Origin: Silicimonas sp963779765
GTDB lineage: Bacteria > Pseudomonadota > Alphaproteobacteria > Rhodobacterales > Rhodobacteraceae
Reading direction: 5' to 3'
NCBI GenBank assembly: GCA_963779765.1
Contig: CAVZZP010000002.1
Coordinates: forward strand, 1,178,001-1,242,000
DNA: 64,000 nt
Made by a program: the position numbers and the translations under genes. Below the pieces are notes generated by a model. It saw nothing but the letters and a program-made list of their open reading frames with translations. It did no database searches and had not been told where the DNA came from. This document shows positions 9,515 through 21,231 of this stretch, piece after piece. Every line of letters starts with the position of its first letter. The first letter of the stretch is position 1.

Positions 9515-11293
9515 GTGACGGCGAAACGGGTCTTGGGCGCGGCTCTGGCGCTCTGCACCTTCTCCACCGGCGCTCTCGGTTTCGAGATCAGGTTCCAGAC
9601 TCCCGGGATGGGGGATTCGCTGCGGGACGCGCTTTACGCCTCGTCCCTGGTTGCCGCCGAAGAAGACGAAGGGACGAACGACCCGCAGGACATCCTGGCC
9701 GCCGCGCAGGCGGACTATGCGCGGCTTCTGGGCGTGCTCTATGACGAGGGCCGCTATTCCGGCGTGATCTCGATCCTTCTCGACGGGCGCGAGGCGGCGG
9801 CGATCCCGCCGCTGTCGGCGCCGCGGGCGGTGCAGGTGGTGACGATTCGCGTCGAGCCGGGGCCCGTGTTCCGTTTCGGGCGGGCCGAGGTCGGGCCGCT
9901 GGCGCCAGGCACCGAGATCCCCGAGGACTATCGCCGGGGCGAGGTGGCGGGAGCCTCGACGATCCGCGCAGCGGCCGAGGCCGCGGTGGACGGCTGGCGG
10001 TCGAACGGCAACGCCAAGGCGCGGGTGTCGGACGAGAGGATCGTCGCGCGGCACGCTCAGGCGCAACTGGACGCAAGCCTGCGGCTGTCGCCCGGTCCGG
10101 TCCTGAGCTTCGGCCCGGTGCGGGTTCGGGGCAACGACGACACCAAGACGGCTCGTATTCTCAAGATCGCGGGCCTGGAGGAGGGTCGGCGCTATGATCC
10201 CGAAGAGATCGACCGTGCTGTCACGCGCCTGCGGCGCACCGGCACCTTCAGCAGCGTCACAGTCGAGGAAGCCGAGGCCATCGGGCCGGGCAACACCCTG
10301 CCCCTGACCATCGGCGTGGTCGAGCAGACTCCGCGCCGCTTCGGTTTCGGCGCCGAGTATGGCTCTGTCGAGGGCGGGCGATTGTCGGCCTTCTGGCTGC
10401 ACCGCAACTTCCTTGGCGGGGCGGAACGGTTCCGCATCGACGGCGAGGTGTCGGGCATCACCGGCGAAACCGGCGGTATCGATTACAGCCTCGGCGTCCG
10501 CTACGAGCGGCCCGCCACGCCCAAGGCCGACATCGACCTTTTCGCGGCCTTCTCGTTCGAGTCGCTGGACGAGCCAGACTTCACTTCGGACACGACCGAG
10601 TTCACGCTGGGTTTCACACGCTATGCGACTGACGACCTGACCGTCGAGGCGGGGCTCGGGTATCTGTATTCCGAAATCGTGGACGACTTCGGACCGGAGA
10701 CCTTCAGTCTTGTCACCCTGCCGCTCGCCGCGGAATACGACGCGCGCGACGTGCCTTTGAACCCGACCGAGGGTCTGTACGCCGACCTGACTTTGACGCC
10801 GTTCCTTGGGCTGGCGGGAACGACCGACGGGGCGCAGATGACCTTCGACGGACGCGGCTATCGCGCGCTGGGCGGCACGACCTTCGCGGGGCGTCTGCAA
10901 TTGGGCGCTCTTGCGGGGCCGAGCCTGGAGGACAGCCCGGCGATCTATCGCTTCTATTCGGGCGGCGGCGGCACGGTGCGCGGCCAGGATTATCAATCGC
11001 TGGGCGTCGACACGGGCGGCGCCTTCACCGGCGGGCGGAGTTTCGTCGGTCTGTCGGCCGAGGCGCGGGTCAACGTGGGCGAAAGCTTCCAGGTCGTTCC
11101 CTTCGTCGACTGGGGCTATATCGGCGAGGAAAGTTTTGCCGACTTCTCGGGCGAGAGCCACGCCGGCGCCGGTCTGGGCGTGCGGTATGTGACGGGGATC
11201 GGACCGATCCGGCTGGATGTCGCGACGCCGATTGCGGGCGATACGGATTCGGCCAACTTTCACATCTACGTCGGCATCGGGCAGGCGTTCTGA
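9515..11293 (+). CDS. tamA: Outer-membrane translocation and assembly module protein TamA
   Basis: The protein has 592 residues and starts with GTG at 9515, preceded by a GGGAGGGG ribosome binding site. Residues 1-22 form a signal peptide (LGAALALCTFSTGALG). POTRA domains follow (VTIRVEPGPVFRFG, later LSFGPVRVRGNDDTKTARIL). The second half is a BamA/TamA-type 16-strand barrel, with FGAEYGSVEGGRLSAFWLHRN at its start, GGTVRGQDYQSLG as the conserved surface loop segment, and a C-terminal strand ending in GIGQAF as recognised by the BAM complex. TamA works with TamB to move proteins or lipids to the outer membrane. Its stop overlaps the tamB start by 1 bp (TGATG), so the two are an operon. Confidence 0.95.
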   Translation: MTAKRVLGAALALCTFSTGALGFEIRFQTPGMGDSLRDALYASSLVAAEEDEGTNDPQDILAAAQADYARLLGVLYDEGRYSGVISILLDGREAAAIPPLSAPRAVQVVTIRVEPGPVFRFGRAEVGPLAPGTEIPEDYRRGEVAGASTIRAAAEAAVDGWRSNGNAKARVSDERIVARHAQAQLDASLRLSPGPVLSFGPVRVRGNDDTKTARILKIAGLEEGRRYDPEEIDRAVTRLRRTGTFSSVTVEEAEAIGPGNTLPLTIGVVEQTPRRFGFGAEYGSVEGGRLSAFWLHRNFLGGAERFRIDGEVSGITGETGGIDYSLGVRYERPATPKADIDLFAAFSFESLDEPDFTSDTTEFTLGFTRYATDDLTVEAGLGYLYSEIVDDFGPETFSLVTLPLAAEYDARDVPLNPTEGLYADLTLTPFLGLAGTTDGAQMTFDGRGYRALGGTTFAGRLQLGALAGPSLEDSPAIYRFYSGGGGTVRGQDYQSLGVDTGGAFTGGRSFVGLSAEARVNVGESFQVVPFVDWGYIGEESFADFSGESHAGAGLGVRYVTGIGPIRLDVATPIAGDTDSANFHIYVGIGQAF

Positions 11294-14200
11294 TGCGGCG
11301 CGGTCTTCTTCTTGCCCTCGGGTTGAGCGTGGCGTTGCCCGCCGTCGCGCAGGTCACGGACGCGCCCGCCGACGACGAACCAGGCTTCTTCGAGCGGCTG
11401 TTCAGCAGCGACGATTCCCCCGACGACGAGGCGCAGGGCGGATTCCTGGAGCGGCTGATCGAGGACAACCTGTCCGGCGCGGGCCGGCAGGTCAGCATCA
11501 CTGGTTTCGAGGGCGCCCTCGGCGGGCGGGCGACGATGCAGAGCCTGACCATCGCCGACGATGAGGGCGTGTGGCTGACCATCACAGACGCGGTTCTGGA
11601 CTGGAACCGGAGCGCGCTGTTGCGGGGTCAGCTTGAGGTGTCGGAGCTGACGGCGGGCGAGATCCTGCTGCCGCGCTTGCCCACGGTGCCCGAGAGCGAT
11701 GCGCCGACGCCCGAGGCCACGGGCTTCAGCCTGCCCGAGCTGCCGGTCAGCGTCGAGATCGGCCAGATCTCGGCTGCGCGCGTGGCCATTGGCGCTCCGG
11801 TCTTCGGGGCCGAGGCGGAGGTATCGCTGGCCGGGAGCGTGAGCCTCGCTGACGGCGAGGGTGACGCGACGCTGGCTGTCGAGCGGCTTGACGGTCGCGG
11901 CGCCCTGACGCTTGAGGCGGCTTACGCCAACGATACGGGCGTACTGGCGCTGGATCTGGCGCTGGACGAAGCGCCGGACGGTATCTTCGCCAACCTCGTC
12001 GACTTGCCGGGCCGGCCTTCGGTTGTCTTCGAGATCGCCGGCGAAGGGCCGGTCGACGCTTTCGCGGCCGACATCCGGCTTGCCACCGACGGGGCGGATC
12101 GTCTGTCCGGTCGGATCGCGACGGCGGCGGGCGAAGCCGAAGGCGAGCGACGCTTCACCGTCGACATCGGCGGCGACATCGCTCCGGTCTTCGCGCCGGA
12201 CTATCGGCCGTTCTTCGGCGATGCGGTGGCGTTACAGGCGGATGTGACGCGCTTTCCGGATGGACGCACGTTGCTTGAAGGACTGGACCTTTCGGCCGGG
12301 GCGCTGACGCTGCAGGGGCGCGCGCTGATCGGGGCGGATGCGCTGCCGGTCGAGATCGCGGTCGAGGGCGCCATTGCGTCGGCAGACGGAACGCCCGTGC
12401 TTCTGCCGCTGTCGGGGCCCGAGACGCGGGTGGACCGGGTGGATCTGCAGGTTTCCTACGACGCGGCGCAGAGCGAGGACTGGCAGGGCACCTTCCGCAT
12501 CGCGGGGCTGGACCGGCCGGGATTCAAGGCCGAGGCGCTGGAGCTGGACGGCACCGGGCGGATCGCTCAGGGCGAGACGGGCGGTGTCACGGCGAACCTC
12601 GACTTCGCGGCGCGTCGGCTGGACTTCGGCAATCCCGACGCCGAGGCGGCGCTGGGCGAAGAGGTCACGGGCGCTGCGCAAATCGACTGGGCGAAGGGCG
12701 GAGACCTGCGGCTGTCGGAGCTGACGGTGACGGGCGAGAGCTATGGGCTGACGGGCGACGCGGTGGTGGCCTTTCCCGAGGAGGGCGGGCCGGTGGCGAC
12801 GGGCTCGGCCCGCGTCGAGGCGCGGCGGCTTGCGGCCTTCTCGGGCCTTGCGGGGCGGCCGCTTTCGGGGGCAGCGGAGATTCAGGCGGACTTCACGGCC
12901 GAGCCTCTGTCGGGGACGTTCGACGTGGATTCTTGAAGGGTCGTCGACCGATCTGGCCGTCGGGCAGGAGATCGTGGACCGCATCCTTGCCGGCGAGACG
13001 GAGCTGAGCCTGCGGGCCGTGCGCAGCGAAGAGGGCATCGTCCTGACGCTGCGCCGGATCGAGAGCGCGGCGGCGCGGGTGACGGGGCGGACCGAGTTGC
13101 GGTCCGGCGGCTCGCAACTGTCGCTGGAGGCGCGGCTTGAGGATGCGTCGACCGTGCTGGAGGAGCTCTCGGGGCCGGCGGTGCTGACGGTCGAGGGCAC
13201 CGAGGACGAGGAGCGCGACTGGGCGATCAACGCGACGCTGGACGGGCGCGACCTCGATGCGACGGTGGGCGGCCGGCTGACGGACTTGTACGAAGCGCCG
13301 CGCTTCGACGGGCGGATCGAAGCGTCGTCGCCGGACGTGAGCGCTTTCGCAGGCGTGGCGGGGCTGCCGATCCGGGGCGCGGTGACGCTGGATGCCGAGG
13401 GCGGGCTGGCGTTCGACCTGTCGGACTTCGCGCTGACGGCGCAGGCCACGGGCGACGGCTTCGGCATCGGGCAGGCTCAGGCGGACCGGGTTTTCGCGGG
13501 CGAGTCCTCGGCGCGGATCGAGGTGGCGGGCAGCATGGAGCGGATCGCATTCGACGTGTTCGAGGTGGCGACGCCGGTGCTGACGGCCTCGGGCCAAGGG
13601 GTTTTATCGGATGTGACGGCGTCGCCCCGGTTCGAAGGGCAGATCGAAGCTGCATCGCCCGACGTCTCGGCCTTCCGGGAGCTTGCGAGGATGCCGATCT
13701 CGGGCGCGGCGACGGTGGATGCCGAGGGCGTGCTGGCGTTCGATCTGTCAGAGTTCGATCTGCGCGCGAACGTCGAGACGCAGGATCTGGGCATCGGTCA
13801 GGCCGATGTGGACAGGTTGCTGGCGGGACGGGCGACGGCAAGCGTCGATGCGGAGGGCAGCCGCGAGGCGGTGACGGTGCGGCTGTTCGAAGTGCAGTCG
13901 GAGGAGCTGACGGCTTCTGCAAGCGGGCAGATCACCGAGGGCGACAGCCTTCTGTCGCTGGAAGCGCGTCTGGCGGACGTGTCACGCTATGCGGGCGGCA
14001 TTTCCGGGCCGCTGTCGGTGACGGGACAGGTCTCGCGCAACGGGACCGGACCCTTCGCCGTCGATCTGAATGCGGACGGGCCGGGCGGATCGTCGGCGAG
14101 CGTCGACGGCACGCTGGCCTCCGATGCCTCGACCGCCGACCTTGCTCTGCGGGGATCGCTGCCGCTGGGGCTGCTCGACCGCTTCCTGGCGCCGCAAAAC

Positions 14201-15436
14201 CTGTCGGGTACCGGCGGGTTCGATCTTCGGCTGAACGGACCGCTGGCCCTGTCGAGCCTGTCGGGTCAGGTGACGACGGCCGACGCGCGGCTTGTGTTGC
14301 CGGGGCTGAACCTGGCGCTGGAGGACCTGACGCTGAACGCGCAACTCAACGGCGCACAGGCCCAGATTTCGGCGACGGCGGCGGTCGCGGACGGCGGACG
14401 GGTGACGCTGGAAGGCCCCCTGTCCCTCGACGCCCCCTACTCGGCCGACCTGACGCTTGTGCTGTCGCGCGTGGCCCTGTCGGACCCGAGGCTTTACGAG
14501 ACGACGGCGGACGGGCGTATCACGATCAATGGCCCCCTGACCGGCGGCGCGCGGATCGCGGGAGCCATCGAGTTGGGAGAGACGAACATCCGCATTCCCG
14601 CGTCAGGCTTCGGTGGCGCGGGCGCAATTCCCGAGATCATCCACATCGCCGAGCCGCCGCCCGTGCGCCGGACGCGAGCGCGTGCAGGACTTCTGGGTGA
14701 GAACGGCAACGGAAATGGCGGCTCGGACGCGGGCGGGCCGGCCTATCCGCTGGACATCACGATCTCGGCCCCGAACCGGGTGTTCATCCGGGGACGCGGG
14801 CTGGAAAGCGAGTTCGGCGGCAGTCTGCGCCTGACCGGGACGACGGCGAACGTCATCCCCCTCGGGTCGTTCGAACTGATCCGGGGCCGGCTGGATATCC
14901 TGGGCAAGCGGCTGGAGCTGGAGGAAGCGCGCGTGACGATCCAGGGGTCGTTCGAGCCCTACCTCGACCTGCGCGCTTCGACCACTGCCGAGGATTACCG
15001 CGTGAACGTGCTGGTCACGGGCCCGGCGGGCGATCCCGATATCGAATTCACCTCGAACCCGGACCTGCCCGAGGAGGAGGTGCTGTCGCGGCTTCTGTTC
15101 GGTCGCGGACTGGAGACGCTGAGTCCCTTCCAGGCGGCACAGCTTGCGCTAGCTGTCCGCACGCTGGCCGGTCAGGGGGGCGAAGGCGTGGTCAGCCGGG
15201 TACGCGAGCAGTCGGGGCTGGACGACCTGGACATCGTGACGGGAGAGGACGGCAACACCGCGGTGCGCGCGGGGGCCTATCTGTCGGACAATCTCTATAC
15301 CGACGTGACCGTCGACAGCGAGGGCGAGACCGAGGTGAACCTGAACCTGGACCTCACACCATCCGTGACGGTGAAGGGCGGGTTCTCGAACGACGGCGAG
15401 ACGAGCCTCGGCGTCTTCTTCGAGCGTGACTATTAA
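11293..15436 (+). CDS. tamB: Translocation and assembly module subunit TamB (interrupted by a one-base frameshift)
   Basis: Two overlapping frames together give a TamB of ~1380 residues. The first (11293-12936) starts with a signal peptide/membrane anchor and ends in FDVDS before a TGA at 12934. The second carries on from the same point as LEGSSTDLAVGQE. Removing one T at 12930/12931 restores FDVDLEGSSTDL. The C-terminus is the conserved DUF490 block (YRVNVLVTGPAGDPDIEFTS, LSRLLFGRGL, VKGGFSNDGETSLGVFFERDY). The middle holds long beta-strand repeats; two copies of a 109-residue unit start at 13301 and 13628 (EASSPDVSAF / EAASPDVSAF). TamB spans the periplasm and partners TamA, which overlaps it by 1 bp. 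The break is more likely sequencing error than loss of function. Confidence 0.93.
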
Positions 15437-15695
15437 GCCACAGGCCATTGGGTGGCCAAGTCGCTTTCGTGACGGCCTTTTTCGGCGCGGACGCCTCGAT
15501 TCTCGATGTTCTCCGGGGAAACGGGGCGGATCCGCGCATGGGCCGGGCAGCATGTTGGAATCGACACAACCCGATGTTACATTGGAACCGGCGGGCCGCG
15601 GCGCCGTTTTTTTCCGTGGTGATACGTAGGAGGACGATGTCCTGTCCCAGGTTCAAGACGCGGCCAGCGTGGCCGCCGGAACGGCCGGTCCTGTG

Positions 15696-16058
15696 ATGAC
15701 CGGCGCCCTTTCGAGCGACGAACTGCTCGCCCACATCATCGACTCGCTGGAAGACCTCAAGGCCGAGGAGATCGTCAAGATCGACCTTCGCGGCAAGTCG
15801 AGCATGGCCGACTGGATGGTCATAGCGACGGGCCGGTCCTCGCGGCAGGTGTCCGCGATCGCGGACGCCGTGGTCGACAAGCTGAAACAGGATCACGGGC
15901 GACTGTCGAAAGTCGAAGGCAAGGAAACCGGCGATTGGGTGCTGATCGACGCGGGCGATGTGATCGTCCATGTCTTCCGCCCCGAAGTGCGCGAGTTCTA
16001 TCAGCTCGAGAAGATGTGGCTGTCGCCGAAAGAGGCAGCGGCACCCGGCCGGGCCTGA
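15696..16058 (+). CDS. rsfS: Ribosomal silencing factor RsfS
   Basis: From the ATG at 15696 the protein has 120 residues, as expected for RsfS. It contains KAEEIVKIDLRGKSSMADWMV, ATGRSSRQVSAIAD and GDWVLIDAGDVIVHVFRPEVREFYQLEKMW, the family core. RsfS binds ribosomal protein L14 and blocks subunit joining when nutrients are short. The start is uncertain. ATG 15696 and GTG 15669 have poor ribosome binding sites, while a perfect AGGAGG at 15628-15633 precedes an ATG at 15637 that is out of frame by one base; another indel may hide the true start. rlmH follows 10 bp later, the usual order. Confidence 0.93.
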   Translation: MTGALSSDELLAHIIDSLEDLKAEEIVKIDLRGKSSMADWMVIATGRSSRQVSAIADAVVDKLKQDHGRLSKVEGKETGDWVLIDAGDVIVHVFRPEVREFYQLEKMWLSPKEAAAPGRA

Positions 16059-16068
16059 CCCCAGGGTT

Positions 16069-16536
16069 ATGCGCGTCAAGATCGCGGCGGCTGGCCGACT
16101 GAGGGCCAGCGCCGAGGCCGACATGGTCTCGGACTATCTTGTGCGGTTCGACCGAACCGGGCGCGCGCTGGGGCTTGGCCCCGCAACGATCCATGAAATC
16201 GAAGCGAAGAAGGGCGGCATGGTGGCCGAGGCCGACCTGTTGGGCCGGGCGGTCCAGGGCGCCGATGTCGTCGTGGCGCTGGACGAGCGCGGTCGCGTGA
16301 TGACCTCGCCCGAGTTCGCGGCGCTGTTGGCGGACTGGCGTGACCAGGGACGTGGCGAGGTCGCCTTCGTCATCGGCGGCGCCGACGGACTTCATCCGCC
16401 GCTGCTGGACGCCGCCGATGCCCGACTGTCGTTCGGCAAGATGGTCTGGCCGCACATGCTGGTGCGCGTGATGCTGTGCGAGCAGCTTTATCGGGCCGCC
16501 TCGATCCTGGCAGGCGCGCCATATCACAGGGAATAG
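16069..16536 (+). CDS. rlmH: 23S rRNA (pseudouridine(1915)-N(3))-methyltransferase RlmH
   Basis: The protein has 155 residues, the standard size. It methylates pseudouridine 1915 in helix 69 of 23S rRNA using S-adenosylmethionine. Visible SPOUT-family features are VVALDERGRVMTSPEFA, the knot segment VAFVIGGADGLHPPLL, and the C-terminal MVWPHMLVRVMLCEQLYRA with YHRE at the end. It lies 10 bp downstream of rsfS, an arrangement conserved across bacteria. A convergent degenerate receiver gene ends 3 bp beyond it. Confidence 0.97.
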   Translation: MRVKIAAAGRLRASAEADMVSDYLVRFDRTGRALGLGPATIHEIEAKKGGMVAEADLLGRAVQGADVVVALDERGRVMTSPEFAALLADWRDQGRGEVAFVIGGADGLHPPLLDAADARLSFGKMVWPHMLVRVMLCEQLYRAASILAGAPYHRE

Positions 16537-16539
16537 GCG

Positions 16540-16935
16540 TCAGGCGGCGAAGGTACGGCGGGCCTGAAGCAAGAGGGCGCAGATATCTTCGACGGCGTCC
16601 CGGACGTAGGGCCGTTCGAGGCAGGGTTCATGGAACCCCATCGCCCGGACAATTGCGGCAGGCTCCCGCGAGGTGACGACGCCGGGGATGCCCGCGCGCC
16701 GCAGCCAGCGCGACAGGTCATCGGACGGCAGGCCCAGGAGCTTCGCGCCGAAGATCACGGCGTCGACGTCGGCCGCGTCGGTTCTGAGGGCGCGCAGCGC
16801 CATGGCGGGCACGACGGCGATCGCCGCGACCTCGTGGCCCAGATCCTCGAGAATGCATTCGATGTCGATGGCCGCGACGGTGTCGTCCTCGGCCAGAAGA
16901 AAGCGGAGCTTGTCGTCTGAAACGTGCAGTGTCAT
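16540..16935 (-). CDS. Degenerate response-regulator receiver-like protein
   Basis: From the ATG at 16935 the protein has 131 residues; an upstream in-frame ATG at 17019 would add 28 residues lacking family character. The fold of a CheY-type receiver can be followed: acidic pair in FLLAEDDTVAA, helix IDIECILEDLGHEV, a Thr/Ser strand end (GVVTSREP), and a final helix. The normal phospho-acceptor Asp after strand 3 is replaced (VDAVIFGAKLLG), and the conserved Lys is Arg in CLERPY. It is therefore probably a pseudo-receiver that is not phosphorylated in the usual way. There is no output domain and no adjacent kinase. Placement after rlmH and before pgm gives no functional clue. Confidence 0.75.
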   Translation of the reverse strand: MTLHVSDDKLRFLLAEDDTVAAIDIECILEDLGHEVAAIAVVPAMALRALRTDAADVDAVIFGAKLLGLPSDDLSRWLRRAGIPGVVTSREPAAIVRAMGFHEPCLERPYVRDAVEDICALLLQARRTFAA

Positions 16936-17057
16936 CGGTCGCCCCCAGGGTTCAGGGTTTGTCGGATCGTCCCACCACTGACGTATCCATATCAGATTCG
17001 CGTGACGGTTGCGCGACATTCGCGCGACCGGTCTGGTGACCTAGCGGAAAGCTGCCG

Positions 17058-18689
17058 TCAGGTGGTGACGTCTGGCGCGGTGCGGCCGGTGTGACGCTCG
17101 ATACCGGCGATCCGATTGGCGGTCGCGATCACGTCGGCCAGCGCCTCGTCGGTGGGTCGGTCGAGTTGCGAAGCGTCGCTTTCGACCGCCTCGAGATAGA
17201 CGCGCAGGGTGGCGCCGACGGTCCCGGTCCCCGACAGGCGAAAGACGATGCGGCTGCCGTTGTCGAAGAGGACGCGGATGCCCTGCCCTTCCGACCGCGA
17301 GCCGTCGACGGGATCGTCGTAGGCGAATTCGTCCGCAGCGCTGACCGTGCCGGCGGGGAAGTCCTGGCCGGGCAGGTCGGACAGGCGCGCGCGCAGTTCG
17401 TCGATCAGCGCGTTGGCCTTGGCTGTATCGACTGCCTCGTAGTCGTGGCGGGTATAGTAGTTGCGGCCGAAGCGCTGCCAGTGCGCGCGCATCAGGTCGC
17501 CGACGCCCTGCCCCGTCTCGGCGAGGATGTTGAGCCAGAGCAGCACCGCCCAAAGCCCGTCCTTTTCGCGGACGTGGTCGCTGCCGGTGCCCGCACTTTC
17601 TTCGCCGCAGAGCGTGGCCTTGCCTGCGTCAAGGAGATTGCCGAAGAATTTCCAACCGGTAGGCGTCTCATAGCAGTCCAGACCCAGCGCCTCGGCGACC
17701 CGGTCGACGGCGCCGCTTGTGGGCATCGAGCGGGCGACGCCCTTCAGCCCGCCCGCATAGCCGGGGGCGAGGTGCGCGTTCGCGGCGAGGACGGCGAGGC
17801 TGTCGGAGGGCGTGACGTAGAGACCGCGCCCGAGGATCATGTTGCGGTCGCCGTCGCCGTCGGAAGCGGCGGCGAAGTCGGGGGCGTCGTCGCTCATTAC
17901 GAGGTCGACCAGCGGCTTGGCCCAGATCGGGTTCGGGTCGGGATGGCCGCCGCCGAAGTCGGGCATCGGTGTGCCGTTGACGACAGTGCCCTTCGGCGCG
18001 CCGAGGCGGCGTTCCAGGATCTCGACGGCATAGGGGCCGGTCACGGCGTGCATGGCGTCGAAGCGCATGGTGAAGCCGGAGGCGAAGAGGTCGCGGATGG
18101 CTGCGAAGTCGAAGAGGCTCTCCATCAGCTCAGCGTAATCGGCGACGGGGTCCACGACCTCGACCTCCATGCCGCCGAGAGTTGTCGTGCCGGGTGTCCC
18201 GATGTCGATGTCCTGCGATTCGACGATCGCGTATGAGGCGAGTGTCTTCGTCGCGTCGAAGATGCGGTTCATCAGGTCTTCCGAGCCGGGACCGCCGTTC
18301 GGACCGTTGAACTTGATGCCGAAATCCTCGTCGGGGCCGCCCGGATTGTGGCTGGCGGACAGGATGATGCCGCCATCCGTCTCGCCCTTGCGGATCAGAT
18401 GCGACGCGGCGGGCGTAGACAGGATGCCGCCCTGTCCCACGATCACCTTCGCCGCGCCGGACGCCGCCGCCATGCGCAGGATCACCTGCACCGCGCGGTC
18501 ATTGAAATAGCGGCCGTCGCCGCCGACGACGAAGGTCTTGCCCTCGGCGCCGCCGATGCCGTTCCAGATCGCCTGCACGAAGTTCTCGAGGTAGTGCGGC
18601 TCAATGAAAGTGCGGGTCTTCTTGCGCAGGCCCGAGGTGCCGGGCTTCTGGCCCTCGATGGGCTGCGTCTTGACGGTCAGGCTCTGCAT
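17058..18689 (-). CDS. pgm: Alpha-D-glucose phosphate-specific phosphoglucomutase
   Basis: The enzyme interconverts glucose 1-phosphate and glucose 6-phosphate. It has 543 residues, right for the long Pgm type. The phosphoserine loop is ILSASHNPGG with Ser113 as the phosphorylated residue. The metal loop is DGDGDRN, the sugar-binding loop is GEESAGTGSDHVREKDGLW, and the C-terminal phosphate-binding segment is RLSGTGTVGATLRVYLEA. The ATG at 18689 begins QSLTVKTQPIEGQKPGTSGLR, the typical start. It is on the same strand as glpK, which lies 63 bp upstream of it in transcription, so co-transcription is possible. It feeds glycogen and envelope polysaccharide synthesis. Confidence 0.97.
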   Translation of the reverse strand: MQSLTVKTQPIEGQKPGTSGLRKKTRTFIEPHYLENFVQAIWNGIGGAEGKTFVVGGDGRYFNDRAVQVILRMAAASGAAKVIVGQGGILSTPAASHLIRKGETDGGIILSASHNPGGPDEDFGIKFNGPNGGPGSEDLMNRIFDATKTLASYAIVESQDIDIGTPGTTTLGGMEVEVVDPVADYAELMESLFDFAAIRDLFASGFTMRFDAMHAVTGPYAVEILERRLGAPKGTVVNGTPMPDFGGGHPDPNPIWAKPLVDLVMSDDAPDFAAASDGDGDRNMILGRGLYVTPSDSLAVLAANAHLAPGYAGGLKGVARSMPTSGAVDRVAEALGLDCYETPTGWKFFGNLLDAGKATLCGEESAGTGSDHVREKDGLWAVLLWLNILAETGQGVGDLMRAHWQRFGRNYYTRHDYEAVDTAKANALIDELRARLSDLPGQDFPAGTVSAADEFAYDDPVDGSRSEGQGIRVLFDNGSRIVFRLSGTGTVGATLRVYLEAVESDASQLDRPTDEALADVIATANRIAGIERHTGRTAPDVTT

Positions 18690-18752
18690 CTGGTGTCTCC
18701 CCTCGCACCTCTCGCACCTAGCGAGGGTTCAGTCCCCGGCAACCCCGGCAGG

Positions 18753-20235
<1,483 letters not shown>

Positions 20236-20406
20236 GCTGTCCCTCCCTTTCGGACGCAGTCTGTCCAAAGCCTTGGCACTTCGCAACTGCGTGCCTGCGG
20301 CTTCATCTTGCGTGAAATACGCAAGCCTCGGTTGGGCGCTCCTCACCCCCTCGTGATTGGCGCGTGAGGCTGTCTTCGCTAGGCTCTGGGTCAGGAGGTC
20401 CACCCC

Positions 20407-21231
20407 ATGCTCCGACTGACCCTTGCCGCCGGTCTTTGCGCCGTCGCGCTTCCTGCACTGGCGCAGGACCGGATGCCGAGCCATTGCATCGCCATCGCCG
20501 ACGCCTCGCCCGAACTTGTCTGGCGGGCCGCCTGGTCCGATCCCCTTCCCGATGCCGAGACGGTGCGGATTTCCTACGTCGACCATTCGATGTACCTGAT
20601 CCAGACCGAGGGCGGGATCGACGTCATCACGGACTTCAACGGGTTCACGGGTGCGGGCGGTCCGCGGCCCGACGTGGTGACGATGAACAACTCGCACAGC
20701 AGTCACTGGACCGCCGTTCCCGACCCGTCGATCCCGAACATTCTCGAGGGCTGGCGGCAGGAAGGCGCACCCGCCGATCACTACCTCGACCTGGGCGAGA
20801 TGCTGGTCCGGAACGTGACGACGGATGTGCGGGGCGGCTTCGGCGGCGACCGGATCACGGACAACAACTCGATCTTCATCTTCGAGGTCGCCGGTCTCTG
20901 CATCGGGCATCTCGGGCACCTTCACCACGAGCCTTCGGACGAGACCTATGCCGCCATCGGGCGGTTGGACGTGGTCATGGCGGCGGTGGACGGCGGCATG
21001 ACGGTCGATATCCCGACCATGATCCGGATCGTGAAGCGGCTGCGGTCGTCGGTCGTCCTGCCGATGCACTGGTTCTCGGGGCCGTCGCTGGAGCGCTTTC
21101 TTGCGGGCGTATCGGACGAGTTCGACGTCGACGTCCGTGACGGAAGCGAAATGGAGGTGTCGCTGCGCACCTTGCCGTCGCGCCCGACCGTCGTCGTGCT
21201 GCAACCGGGGTTCCTGACGGCCATCGACTAG
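20407..21231 (+). CDS. Secreted MBL-fold metallohydrolase, UlaG-like
   Basis: The protein has 274 residues. Residues 1-19 are a signal peptide (LTLAAGLCAVALPALAQ). The rest follows the beta-lactamase-like fold of the UlaG/L-ascorbate-6-phosphate lactonase branch: YVDHSMYLIQ, DVITDFNGFTG (where many members have DP), MNNSHSSHWTAVP, LCIGHLGHLHHEP and VVLPMHWFSGP. The His clusters are candidate metal ligands. The substrate is unknown. It is transcribed divergently from glpK with 171 bp between, and faces a ProC-like gene that overlaps its end by 4 bp. Confidence 0.85.
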   Translation: MLRLTLAAGLCAVALPALAQDRMPSHCIAIADASPELVWRAAWSDPLPDAETVRISYVDHSMYLIQTEGGIDVITDFNGFTGAGGPRPDVVTMNNSHSSHWTAVPDPSIPNILEGWRQEGAPADHYLDLGEMLVRNVTTDVRGGFGGDRITDNNSIFIFEVAGLCIGHLGHLHHEPSDETYAAIGRLDVVMAAVDGGMTVDIPTMIRIVKRLRSSVVLPMHWFSGPSLERFLAGVSDEFDVDVRDGSEMEVSLRTLPSRPTVVVLQPGFLTAID

